From contig NZ_VKAA01000008.1 of NCBI RefSeq assembly GCF_007096635.1, positions 62,001-126,000 on the forward strand: a DNA stretch of 64,000 nt. The letters run 5' to 3'. Position numbers and translations under genes: made by a program. This DNA is from Mycolicibacterium sp. 018/SC-01/001. Lineage in GTDB: Bacteria; Actinomycetota; Actinomycetes; Mycobacteriales; Mycobacteriaceae. The notes beneath the pieces are model-generated. The model worked only from the letters and a program-made list of their open reading frames with translations. It was not told where the DNA came from and did no database searches. Positions within the stretch are counted from its first letter, which is position 1; each line of letters opens with the position of its first letter. Of this stretch, positions 17,151-25,771 are shown piece by piece.

Positions 17151-18763
17151 CGCACCGCCTCCCCGAGCACGGCGGTGATGTACTGACCGCGGTCCATGAC
17201 CTCCGCCGCTGCGCGCTCGCTGTAGGCGAAGATCGGCCCCGCCGCGACGGTCATCGCGAGCCCGACGGCGATCAACGCACCCGTGGGCACCAGCATGCCG
17301 ATCGGCATCTTGCCGACGTCGTCGCGATCGACGAATTCGATGTCGGAATCCTCCGGGCTGTCGAGCAGCACCGTCGGCGCACCACCGGACAGGTGGCCCT
17401 CCGGTGCGTCTTCGCGCGATCGCCAGAACGCCTTCGTCCACACCCGGGCGACGACGTAGAGGGTGAGCAGGCTGGTGATCACGCTGCCCGCCACCAGCGA
17501 CCACGCCAGCACCGACCCCGACTCCGAGCCCGCCTCCAGCAGGGCCACCTTGCCGATGAACCCCGAGAACGGCGGAATGCCACCGAGATTGAGCGCAGGC
17601 ACGACGAACACGAAGGCCAGCACCGGGCTCGCCGCGGCCAGCCCGCCGAGGCGTTCCAGCGTCGATGCCCCCGCCTGCCGTTCGATCAGACCGACCACCA
17701 GGAACAGCGTCGTCTGCACCAGGATGTGGTGGGCGACGTAGTAGATCGCCCCCGACATGCCCAGCTGGTTGGACAGCGCGATGCCGAACACCATGTAGCC
17801 GATGTGACTGACGAGCGTGAAGGACAGCAGCCGCTTGATGTCGCTCTGCGCGATCGCGCCGAGGATGCCCATCAGCATCGTGGCCAGCCCGGCGACCAGC
17901 AGCACGTTGTCCATGCTGCCGCCGGGGAAGAGCAGCGAGTGGGCCCGGATGATCGCGTAGACACCGACTTTGGTGAGCAGGCCGGCGAACACGGCGGTGA
18001 CCGGTGCGGGCGCGGTGGGGTAGGAGTCGGGCAGCCAGGTGGACAGCGGGAACACCGCCGCCTTGATACCGAAGGCGACCAGCAGCACCGCGAACAGTGC
18101 GGTGCGGGTGCCCTCGGAGACGCCGCCGAGCCGTACCGACAACTCCGCCAGGTTCAGCGTGCCCGTCGTCGCGTACACCAGCGCGATGCCGAACAGGAAC
18201 ACCAGCGACGACACCATCGACACCATCACGTACGAGATGCCCGCCCGCACCCGTTCTCGGCTCGCACCGATCGTCAGCAGCACGAAGCTCGCGCTGAGCA
18301 GCACCTCGAACCCGACGAACAGGTTGAACAGGTCACCGGCCAGGAACGCCATGAACACGCCGGCCGAGAGCACCAGGTACGTGGGCAGGAAGATCGACAC
18401 GGGCTGGCGGCCGTCGCCGTCGCGGATGCCCTGCCCGATGGCGTAGAACACCACGGCGAGCAACACGATCGACGAGACGACGAGCATCAACGCCGAGAGC
18501 CGGTCGACGACGAGGGTGATACCCAGCGGACCCATGCCCGGCTCGGTGGGTCCCCAACCGCCGACCTGCAGGGCGATCGTGCCGTCGCGGTCGGCGAGAT
18601 GGACCAGCACCGCCGAGACCACCAGCACGGCGGACAGCGCGATCACCGCGATGATGCGCTGCAGGCGCGGCTTGCGGCCCGCCAGCAGGGTGACGGCCGC
18701 GGCCAGCATCGGGATCAGCACCGGCAGCGGCGTGAAAACCCCGGCGAGGTGTGAGCCGATCAT
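17147..18763 (-). CDS. mnhD: Na+/H+ antiporter subunit MnhD (MrpD)
   Basis: This 538-aa subunit is one of the two large proton-channel subunits, homologous to complex I NuoM/N. It has about 14 helices and the proton-channel core with Lys in FGIKAAVFPLSTWLPDSYPTA and SDIKRLLSFTLVSHIGYM. A charged hydrophilic insert (about residues 440-480, ...PEDSDIEFVDRDD) precedes the last helices. It overlaps mnhC and mnhE by 4 nt each. Confidence 0.94.
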   Translation of the reverse strand: MIGSHLAGVFTPLPVLIPMLAAAVTLLAGRKPRLQRIIAVIALSAVLVVSAVLVHLADRDGTIALQVGGWGPTEPGMGPLGITLVVDRLSALMLVVSSIVLLAVVFYAIGQGIRDGDGRQPVSIFLPTYLVLSAGVFMAFLAGDLFNLFVGFEVLLSASFVLLTIGASRERVRAGISYVMVSMVSSLVFLFGIALVYATTGTLNLAELSVRLGGVSEGTRTALFAVLLVAFGIKAAVFPLSTWLPDSYPTAPAPVTAVFAGLLTKVGVYAIIRAHSLLFPGGSMDNVLLVAGLATMLMGILGAIAQSDIKRLLSFTLVSHIGYMVFGIALSNQLGMSGAIYYVAHHILVQTTLFLVVGLIERQAGASTLERLGGLAAASPVLAFVFVVPALNLGGIPPFSGFIGKVALLEAGSESGSVLAWSLVAGSVITSLLTLYVVARVWTKAFWRSREDAPEGHLSGGAPTVLLDSPEDSDIEFVDRDDVGKMPIGMLVPTGALIAVGLAMTVAAGPIFAYSERAAAEVMDRGQYITAVLGEAVR

Positions 18764-19230
18764 CGGGACCCCTCGTAACCGGGTATCGCGTCCAGATCGT
18801 CGGGCAAATCGGTGTCGCGGGTGCGGTCGGGTTCCAACCGGCCCTCGAGCTCCTCGCCGACCTCGGTGCCGGACTGCTGAGACACCCGGATGTCCTCGGG
18901 GTCGTTGCTGACTTCTTCACGGGTGTTGAGCTGATAGGACCGGTAGGTCAGCGCCAGCACGAACGCCGCCACCCCCATCGTGATCACGATGGCCGTCAGG
19001 ATCAGGCCCTGCGCCAACGGATCCGCGGTCGTGGTGTTGTCCCCGCTGGTGCGCCCACGCACCGGCGGATTGCCGGCCGGGCCGCCCACCGACAACAGCA
19101 GCAGGTTGATCGCATTGCCGATCAGGAGCAGTCCCAACAGCATTCGGGTCAGATGCCGCTCGAGAAGCAGGTAGACCCCCGCGGTGGTCAACCCGCCGAT
19201 CATCACCAGGGAGATCACGTACGTCGTCAT
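18760..19230 (-). CDS. mnhC: Na+/H+ antiporter subunit MnhC (MrpC)
   Basis: The 156-aa subunit, a NuoK homologue, has three transmembrane helices including GVYLLLERHLTRMLLGLLLI, and ends in a ~45-residue charged tail. It overlaps mnhAB and mnhD by 4 nt. Confidence 0.93.
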   Translation of the reverse strand: MTTYVISLVMIGGLTTAGVYLLLERHLTRMLLGLLLIGNAINLLLLSVGGPAGNPPVRGRTSGDNTTTADPLAQGLILTAIVITMGVAAFVLALTYRSYQLNTREEVSNDPEDIRVSQQSGTEVGEELEGRLEPDRTRDTDLPDDLDAIPGYEGSR

Positions 19231-22133
19231 GACTGCCCGGCCTTGTCCATGGTCCGGGCGGCGAGCGGGCCGATCTCGTCGTCGATCTGTGCACCCAGAC
19301 TGCGCAGCACGTCGAGCACCAGGCCCACCACGATCAGGTACACCCCCAAGTCGAAGAACAGTGCGGTGACGAACTTGACCGTGCCCAGCACCGGGACGTC
19401 GATCTGGATCAATGCCGACGACAACACCGGGGCGCCCAGGAGCAGCGACGCGGTGGCGGTGCCCGCCGCCAGTGCCAGCCCGGCGCCCAAAATCTTGCCG
19501 GCGTCCAGCGGAAGGGCCTCGCCGAGTTCGTAACGGCCGCCGGCCAGATACCGCAGCACCAGTGCGAGACCGGCCATCAGACCGCCGGCGAAACCGCCGC
19601 CGGGGGTGTTGTGCCCGGCGAAGAAGAAATACGCCGACAGCACCATCATCACGGGGAAGATCAGCCGGGTGGCGACCTCGAGCACCAGCGACCGGTTGCG
19701 CGGGTCGCGCAGCTCGCTGCCGCGCAGCCAGGTCACCTCGCCGGCAGCGGGGCTGTTCTGCGCGAAGATCGCCAGCTTGCCGATGTCGGGCTGGCCGGCG
19801 TCGGCCACCCGCGGCGCGGCACCGAACCGCCGGTTCCGGAACACCATCGACGCCACCCCGGTGGCCGCGACCAGCAACACCGAGATCTCACCGAGTGTGT
19901 CCCAGGCGCGGATGTCGACGAGCAGGACGTTGACCGTGTTGGCGCCGTGGCCGCGCAGATACGCCGCATCGGGCAACAATTCCGCGATGGGCCGGCCCGA
20001 TCGCGCAGCCATCGCGAACGCCGCCAGCGTCGTCACCGTCACACCGACGGCCACCGCCAGCGCGGCGCGGGGCACGCGGAACCGCCGCATGTCGGCGCCG
20101 CCTGTCTCGGCGGGCAGGACCCGCAGCACGAGCACGAACACCACCAGCGTCACGGTCTCGACAAGGAACTGCGTCAACGCCAGGTCGGGTGCGCCGTGAA
20201 GGGCGAAGATGACCCCGCAGCCGTAGCCGGTGACCCCGACGAGCAGGACTGCCGCCAAGCGGTTGCGCATCACGCAGGCGGCGAACGCGGCGGCGAGCAT
20301 GATCACGCCCACGACGGCCTGCGGCGCCGATTCCCACAGCGCGAAGTCGGGCCGGTCGCGGGCACCGAACGCCAGCACGGCCAGCGGGAGGACGACGAGG
20401 GTGGTCAGGATCACCGACTGGGTGGCCGGGATCGAGCCGCGCTGCGTGATCGCCGTCAGCCGCACCGACATCACATCGGCGCCCCGCAGTACCGCGTCGT
20501 AGATGCGGTCGGCGTTGGCCAGGGGCAGGAAGCCCAGCCGTAGACGCCGTAGCCGGCTACGTCCGAGGTACAGCGCGATGCCCGCGACGAGCACGAGCGC
20601 CGACAGCAGCAGCGGCAGGTTGACCCCGTGCCACAGCGCCAGGTAGTAGTCGGCCTTGTAGCCCGCCGGGTCGGGGACCTGATCGGCGTAGTCGTCCAGT
20701 ACGTCGTCCAGCCCGGCGGGCCAGACGCCGAAGACCAGCCCGGCGGCGGCCAGGATCGCCGGCGGAAGCAGGAACGTGATCTCGGGCCGGTGCATCTCAC
20801 GCACCCGCGTGCTCGGCTCGGGCCGGCCTTTGCGGCCGAATGCGCCGACGACGAAACGCAGGCTGTAGCCGGTGGTCAGCACCGAGCCGAGCACGATCCC
20901 GGTCAGCACGAACGGCGCGAACGCGCCCAGCGTCGGGCTGTGCAGGACCGTCTCGAAGTCGGCTTCCTTGGCGACGAAGCCGAGGAACGGCGGCAGGGCA
21001 GCCATGCTGGCCGCACCGGCGCACCCGACGACGAGCAGCGGCTTGCTGCGGTCCCCGAGCCAGGCGAGCCTGCGGATGTCGCGGGTGCCGGTCGCGTGGT
21101 CGATGATGCCGACGACCATGAACAGTGTCGCCTTGAACAGCGCATGCGCGCACAGCATCGCGAGCCCGGCGAGCATCATCTCGCTTCCGCCGGCGCCGAC
21201 CATCAGCGTGATGAAGCCCAGCTGGCTGACCGTGCCGAACGCCAGGATCAGCTTCAGGTCGTACTCCCGCAGCGCCCGCCAGCCCGCCAGCAGCATCGTC
21301 AGCAATCCCAGCGACACCACCGTCGGGCGCCACTCGGGGGCGTCGGAGAACCCGGGCGTCAACCGCGCGATCAGGTACACGCCGGCCTTGACCATGGCCG
21401 CCGCGTGCAGATACGCGCTGACCGGGGTGGGCGCTGCCATCGCGCCGGGCAGCCAGAAGTGCAGCGGCACGATCGCCGATTTCGACAGCGCGCCGACGAG
21501 CACGAGCACGATCGCCACCGAGGCGGCCACGCCGGTCGGCGGGGCGGCCACCAGTTCCGAGATCAGGAACGTCCCTGCGCGGTTGCCCAGGATCACGATC
21601 CCGACCAGCATCGCCAGCCCGCCCAGCGTCGTCACCAGCAGTGCCTGCACGGCGGCGCGCCGGCTGATGGCCCGTTCCGCGTAGTGGCCGACCAGCAGGA
21701 AGGACAGGACGGTGGTGATCTCCCAGAACACGTACAGCACCAGCATGTTGTCACTGGTGACGAGGCCGAACATCGCTCCGGAGAACGCGACGAGTTCGGC
21801 GGCGAAGCTGGGCAGCCGCTTCTCGGTGTGGCCGTCGTGGTGGTTGAAGTAGGCGGCGCAGTAGAACAGCACCAGCGCGCCGATGCCCAGCACCAGCACA
21901 CTCATGATCGCCGCGAGCGCGTCGAAGCGCAGCGTGATGTCCATCGACAGGCCGGGCACCCACGGGACGGTCAGCCGCTCACCGGCACCGCTGCCCGGCC
22001 AGTTGCCGGCCACCCAGACCAGGGAGCCCAGGGGGACGAGCGAGAGCGGATAGAACGCGCGCCGGCCCCACCGGAGGACGAGAACGGGCGCCAGCAGGGT
22101 GGCCACTGCGTGCGCAGTGAGGATGGCGAGCAT
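19227..22133 (-). CDS. mnhA: Na+/H+ antiporter fused subunits MnhA-MnhB (MrpAB)
   Basis: The 968-aa protein joins the NuoL-like MrpA subunit to MrpB in one chain, as is usual in actinobacteria; in firmicutes A and B are separate. The N-terminal part has the proton-channel segments HFWLPGAMAAPTPVSAYLHA and FGTVSQLGFI; the MrpB part occupies about the last 150 residues with SAYFFFAGHNTPGGGFAGGL. It is the first gene of the AB-C-D-E-F-G operon, with GGAAACGGAG upstream of ATG 22133. Role: Na+ and alkali tolerance driven by the proton gradient. Confidence 0.94.
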   Translation of the reverse strand: MLAILTAHAVATLLAPVLVLRWGRRAFYPLSLVPLGSLVWVAGNWPGSGAGERLTVPWVPGLSMDITLRFDALAAIMSVLVLGIGALVLFYCAAYFNHHDGHTEKRLPSFAAELVAFSGAMFGLVTSDNMLVLYVFWEITTVLSFLLVGHYAERAISRRAAVQALLVTTLGGLAMLVGIVILGNRAGTFLISELVAAPPTGVAASVAIVLVLVGALSKSAIVPLHFWLPGAMAAPTPVSAYLHAAAMVKAGVYLIARLTPGFSDAPEWRPTVVSLGLLTMLLAGWRALREYDLKLILAFGTVSQLGFITLMVGAGGSEMMLAGLAMLCAHALFKATLFMVVGIIDHATGTRDIRRLAWLGDRSKPLLVVGCAGAASMAALPPFLGFVAKEADFETVLHSPTLGAFAPFVLTGIVLGSVLTTGYSLRFVVGAFGRKGRPEPSTRVREMHRPEITFLLPPAILAAAGLVFGVWPAGLDDVLDDYADQVPDPAGYKADYYLALWHGVNLPLLLSALVLVAGIALYLGRSRLRRLRLGFLPLANADRIYDAVLRGADVMSVRLTAITQRGSIPATQSVILTTLVVLPLAVLAFGARDRPDFALWESAPQAVVGVIMLAAAFAACVMRNRLAAVLLVGVTGYGCGVIFALHGAPDLALTQFLVETVTLVVFVLVLRVLPAETGGADMRRFRVPRAALAVAVGVTVTTLAAFAMAARSGRPIAELLPDAAYLRGHGANTVNVLLVDIRAWDTLGEISVLLVAATGVASMVFRNRRFGAAPRVADAGQPDIGKLAIFAQNSPAAGEVTWLRGSELRDPRNRSLVLEVATRLIFPVMMVLSAYFFFAGHNTPGGGFAGGLMAGLALVLRYLAGGRYELGEALPLDAGKILGAGLALAAGTATASLLLGAPVLSSALIQIDVPVLGTVKFVTALFFDLGVYLIVVGLVLDVLRSLGAQIDDEIGPLAARTMDKAGQS

Positions 22134-22202
22134 GGCTCCGTTTCCGTCGTCGATCGGCGGGGGCCTCAGTCTACGGGGCGCTCGTCACCGACCCGGCTTC
22201 GC

Positions 22203-22886
22203 TCAACTCCCGGCGACCATCACCTCGATCCGCTCCTCGCCGTCCGGGCCGCAGACGAACAGGATCTCGTCGCCGTCGCGCAGCACGTCGTGGGCCTCGG
22301 GCACGATCAGCCGGTTGCCGCGCAGTACCGTCACCAAGGCGCTGTCGGTCGGCATCGTGAGATCGCCCACCCGACGACCGACCAGCGGGCTGTCCGCCGG
22401 CAGCGTGAACGAGGCGATGTTCGCGCTGCCCTCGCCGCGCAACTCTCGCGGCCCGCGACCGAGGGCCATCAGCCGCACGATGTGGCCCACGTCGATCGCG
22501 CCCTCGACCGCGGCGACCATCGCCACCGGGGTCGACACCGCCACGTCGATGCCCCACCCGTCGTCGAACAACCACTCATTGCGGGCATCGTTGATGCGGG
22601 CCACGACCCGGGGAATGCCGAACTCGCTCTTGGCGAGCAGAGCCATCGCGAGGTTGGCCTTGTCGTCACCGGTCGCGGCGATCGCGACGTCGCAGATGTG
22701 CATCTCGGCCTCCTCGAGGGATGACACCTCGCACGCGTCGGCCAGGAACCACTCGGCCCCCGGCACCGTCGCCGGCTCGTAGCGGTGCACGTCCTTCTCG
22801 ATCAGCAGCACCCGGTGGCCGTAGTCGACCAGTTCCTGCGCCACCGAGCGACCCACCGCCCCGGCCCCCGCGATCGCGATCCGCAT
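22203..22886 (-). CDS. TrkA-type NAD-binding K+-uptake regulatory protein (CeoB-like)
   Basis: The 227-aa cytosolic protein has a TrkA_N Rossmann domain beginning GAGAVGRSVAQEL and a C-terminal TrkA_C domain (about residues 140-227). Such proteins gate Trk/Ktr potassium channels in response to NAD(H) or ATP. It closely resembles mycobacterial CeoB. No channel subunit is next to it; its neighbours are the Mrp operon (70 bp downstream) and a divergent CPA1 antiporter. I chose ATG 22886 over an upstream in-frame ATG at 22892. Confidence 0.9.
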   Translation of the reverse strand: MRIAIAGAGAVGRSVAQELVDYGHRVLLIEKDVHRYEPATVPGAEWFLADACEVSSLEEAEMHICDVAIAATGDDKANLAMALLAKSEFGIPRVVARINDARNEWLFDDGWGIDVAVSTPVAMVAAVEGAIDVGHIVRLMALGRGPRELRGEGSANIASFTLPADSPLVGRRVGDLTMPTDSALVTVLRGNRLIVPEAHDVLRDGDEILFVCGPDGEERIEVMVAGS

Positions 22887-22942
22887 GAACACGACTGTCC
22901 TGATTTACTGTCACCGACACAAGTGCCTGCAGCGAGGAAACA

Positions 22943-24439
22943 GTGACACTGCACGAGCTGTACGTGGCGCTGTTCATCGGGGGCCTGGTGCTGCTGGCGA
23001 GCATCGCCGCCACCAGGCTGGCCACCGGAGCGGGGTTGCCGAGCCTTCTGCTGTTTCTGGGCGTCGGCGTGCTGGTCGGCGAAGACGGGCTGGGGCTGCA
23101 GTTCGACAACGCCCAGCTGGCCCAGGATCTGGGCACCGCCGCGCTGGGCATCATCCTGGTCGAGGGCGGTCTGACGACGCGGTTCTCCGACATCCGCAAG
23201 GTCCTGGCGCCGGCCGCCGTGCTGGCAACGGTGGGCGTCCTCGTCAGCACGCTCGTCACCGCGGTCGCCGCGCATCTGCTGCTGGGGATGTCATGGCAGC
23301 TGGCGCTACTCCTGGGGGCGATCGTGTCGAGCACCGACGCCGCGGCCGTGTTCTCCGTGCTGCGGGTGGTGCCGCTGCCGCGCCGCCTGGGGGGACTGCT
23401 GGAAGCCGAATCGGGCTTCAACGACGCTCCCGCGGTGATCCTGGTGCTGCTGTTCAGCGTGACACCGCTGGTCCTGGAGCCGGTGTCGGTGGCCGGGACG
23501 CTGGTCTACGAACTGGGGGTCGGCGCCGCGATCGGGCTGGGGTGCGGATTCTTCGGCGCGATGGCGTTGCGCCGCACCGCTCTTCCCGCCGCCGGCCTGT
23601 ACCCGCTCGCGACGTTCGGGCTGGGCATGCTGGCGTTCGCCGCTGCCGGATCGGCGCATGCCAGCGGATTCCTCGCCGCCTATCTGGCCAGCGTGGTGCT
23701 GGCCAATTCCGGTCTACCGCACCGCTCCGCGACCCGCTCCTTCGCCGAGGGATTCGGATGGCTGGCTCAGATCGGGCTGTTCGTGATCCTCGGGCTGCTG
23801 GTCTCGCCCGACGAGCTGCTCGACGAACTGGTGCCCGCGATCGTCATCGGCCTGGTGCTGCTGCTGCTCGCGCGGCCGGCGTCGGTTGTCCTGTCGCTGA
23901 TCGGCTTTCGCGTGGCGTGGCGAGAGCAGGCGTTCCTGTCGTATGCGGGGCTGCGTGGCGCGGTACCGATCGTGCTCGCGACGTATCCGATCGTGGCCGG
24001 CGTTCCCGACAGCGGGCGGCTGCTGAACATCGTCTTCATCCTCGTCGTGGTGTTCACCCTGGTGCAGGGGCCCAGCCTGCGTCAGGTCGCCGCGTGGCTG
24101 GACCTGATCCCGCGCGACACCACGCGCGAGATCCAGGTCGACGCGGCGCCGCTGGACGTGCTGGGGGCCGAGCTGATCACGATGACGGTGGTGCCGGGCT
24201 CGCGCCTGCACAACGTGACCGTGCTCGAACTGCGGTTGCCCGACCCGAGCGTGATCACGCTTATCATCCGCGGAGGCCGTGCGTTCGTGCCAGAACCGTT
24301 GAGCCGCTTGCAGATCGGTGACGAGGTGATGATCGTCACGACGACGACCACACGGGACGAGGCCGAGCGGCGGCTGCGTGCGGTCAGCCGGCGAGGCAAG
24401 CTCGCGTACTGGTTCGACGAGTACGGCGAGCCGGGTTAG
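22943..24439 (+). CDS. CPA1-family K+ or Na+/H+ antiporter with C-terminal TrkA_C domain (NhaP2/CvrA-like)
   Basis: The 498-aa protein has an N-terminal ~390-residue antiporter domain with 12-13 helices and the key SSTDAAAVF segment (Asp of helix 5) near residue 130. It ends in a cytosolic TrkA_C ligand-binding domain. This layout is that of K+/H+ antiporters of the NhaP2/CvrA group, which export K+ or Na+ and set internal pH. The GTG at 22943 follows AGCGAGGAAACA. It is divergent from the TrkA-type gene across 56 bp, so the two may be co-regulated. Its stop abuts the stop of the next gene exactly. Confidence 0.9.
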   Translation: MTLHELYVALFIGGLVLLASIAATRLATGAGLPSLLLFLGVGVLVGEDGLGLQFDNAQLAQDLGTAALGIILVEGGLTTRFSDIRKVLAPAAVLATVGVLVSTLVTAVAAHLLLGMSWQLALLLGAIVSSTDAAAVFSVLRVVPLPRRLGGLLEAESGFNDAPAVILVLLFSVTPLVLEPVSVAGTLVYELGVGAAIGLGCGFFGAMALRRTALPAAGLYPLATFGLGMLAFAAAGSAHASGFLAAYLASVVLANSGLPHRSATRSFAEGFGWLAQIGLFVILGLLVSPDELLDELVPAIVIGLVLLLLARPASVVLSLIGFRVAWREQAFLSYAGLRGAVPIVLATYPIVAGVPDSGRLLNIVFILVVVFTLVQGPSLRQVAAWLDLIPRDTTREIQVDAAPLDVLGAELITMTVVPGSRLHNVTVLELRLPDPSVITLIIRGGRAFVPEPLSRLQIGDEVMIVTTTTTRDEAERRLRAVSRRGKLAYWFDEYGEPG

Positions 24440-25678
24440 TCACTCGCTGTCGGCGGTGCTGGTCTTCTCGGCTTTCTCTGTTTTGTCTGCCCTGGCGGCT
24501 CTGCGCGCCTCGCGAGCTTCCCGGCGCTGCTCACGCTTCTCGGCGTTCTCGGCCTTCGCTTGAGCCCGTTGCTCGGCGCGGGCCTCCCGCTTGGCCTTCC
24601 AGTCGGACAGCAGTGACGGCTTCTCCGGTCGGTCTGTCTGCGCGGCGTCCGTGTCCCCGGCTTTCACCGGCTCCTCGGCCTCGACGGTCGACGCGAGGTC
24701 GTCCTGTCCCCGGTCGGGCACCGTCAGCGGGCCGATGAACGGCGCGTCGGCATCCTCCCACCGCGCGGGGCGGTCACCCGGAGCACGCGTCAGCACGACC
24801 GCGTCCGGATAGTTGACAGTGGCGAACTCGTCGATGACGACCCACAGGCCCGCATTCGCGACGTCCACGGCCATCGACCCGAGATTGCGGAACAGCCCCT
24901 CGCCGCGCAGGATGTCGGTGCCGTTGAACACGGCACTGGCCAGCACGCTCTCGGCGAAGTTCACGCCGATGTAGATCTGCTTGCCGATGGGGCCGAGCAG
25001 GTTCAGGACCGGGGTGACGGCGGTGCGGAACAGGATCGTGCCGTCGATGAACGCGTTGTCGATGCCGTCGAGGAACGGGGTGGGCCCGGCCGCGACGGCA
25101 GCCTGCTCGGTGGAGGTGGCGCCACCGCCAGGCACAGTCAGCGGGTCGTTGCGGTTCGGGGCCAGCGCGTCGGTCCACCCCGCCGGGCGATCGGTGGGCG
25201 GCCGGGTGATGGCGATCGGGTAGGTGTCCGGCGAGGCGAGGCTGATCTCGTCGATCGCGACGAACGCCGCGGACAGCAGCACGTCACCGGCGAACTGGCC
25301 GATGTTGCGCAGGAGTCCTTCGCCGCGGGCCACATCGGTGCCATTGAAGACCGCGCTTGCCAGGATGCTCTCGATCAGGTTGTAGCCGATGTAGAGCTGC
25401 TTGCCGAGATAGCCGAGCTCGTTGGCAAATGCGGTGAACTCCGCACGCGCTTCGAGGCGGGCGGCCAGGAAGTCGTCGTCGATCTGGTCAGGCGTTCGTG
25501 CCAGTGGGGGCAGAGCCGGCCACGGCTGCAACGCAGTGGATGACGCGGTCAGATCGACCTCGGCGGTCAATCCGGCCGCAACACTGTGTTCGGACACCTG
25601 TACCGGGTTGGCCAGCAATGCCGATCCCGCGATCGCCGCCACCGCGACGACGGCGTTGCCCCGCTCGATGAGCTTCAT
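24440..25678 (-). CDS. Exported mycobacterial protein with two tandem copies of an unnamed domain and a charged C-terminal tail
   Basis: The 412-aa product has a signal sequence or N-terminal anchor (about residues 8-26). Two homologous units follow, at about 92-184 and 232-322. Each contains GKQxYIGxNxxES, LASAVFNGTD, RGEGLxRN, then DRPAxW and PLTVP, with a period of 140 residues. The last ~75 residues are almost all Arg, Lys, Glu and Ala (REARAEQRAQAKAENAEK-like) and would form a charged helix. I recognise no named family. ATG 25678 is preferred to ATG 25714 because GGAGA precedes it and the hydrophobic segment then sits at the N-terminus. It lies beside the AAA ATPase gene on the same strand, 93 bp away. 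Confidence 0.8.
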   Translation of the reverse strand: MKLIERGNAVVAVAAIAGSALLANPVQVSEHSVAAGLTAEVDLTASSTALQPWPALPPLARTPDQIDDDFLAARLEARAEFTAFANELGYLGKQLYIGYNLIESILASAVFNGTDVARGEGLLRNIGQFAGDVLLSAAFVAIDEISLASPDTYPIAITRPPTDRPAGWTDALAPNRNDPLTVPGGGATSTEQAAVAAGPTPFLDGIDNAFIDGTILFRTAVTPVLNLLGPIGKQIYIGVNFAESVLASAVFNGTDILRGEGLFRNLGSMAVDVANAGLWVVIDEFATVNYPDAVVLTRAPGDRPARWEDADAPFIGPLTVPDRGQDDLASTVEAEEPVKAGDTDAAQTDRPEKPSLLSDWKAKREARAEQRAQAKAENAEKREQRREAREARRAARADKTEKAEKTSTADSE

Positions 25679-25771
25679 GATGTCTCCGTTCCCCCGCTCC
25701 GTTGCGTAGTTCATTCAGCAAACACCAGGCAGGGCGTGACAGCAATGGGGGAATCCCCTCGTCGTGAGAAG

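Noticed and set aside
20628..22724. A 698-codon open frame on the plus strand, antisense to mnhA and the TrkA-type gene
   Set aside because: Its product is a low-complexity run of Arg, Gly, Asp, His and Gln with no domain. High GC leaves such frames open opposite real genes, and the minus strand has clear Mrp homology.
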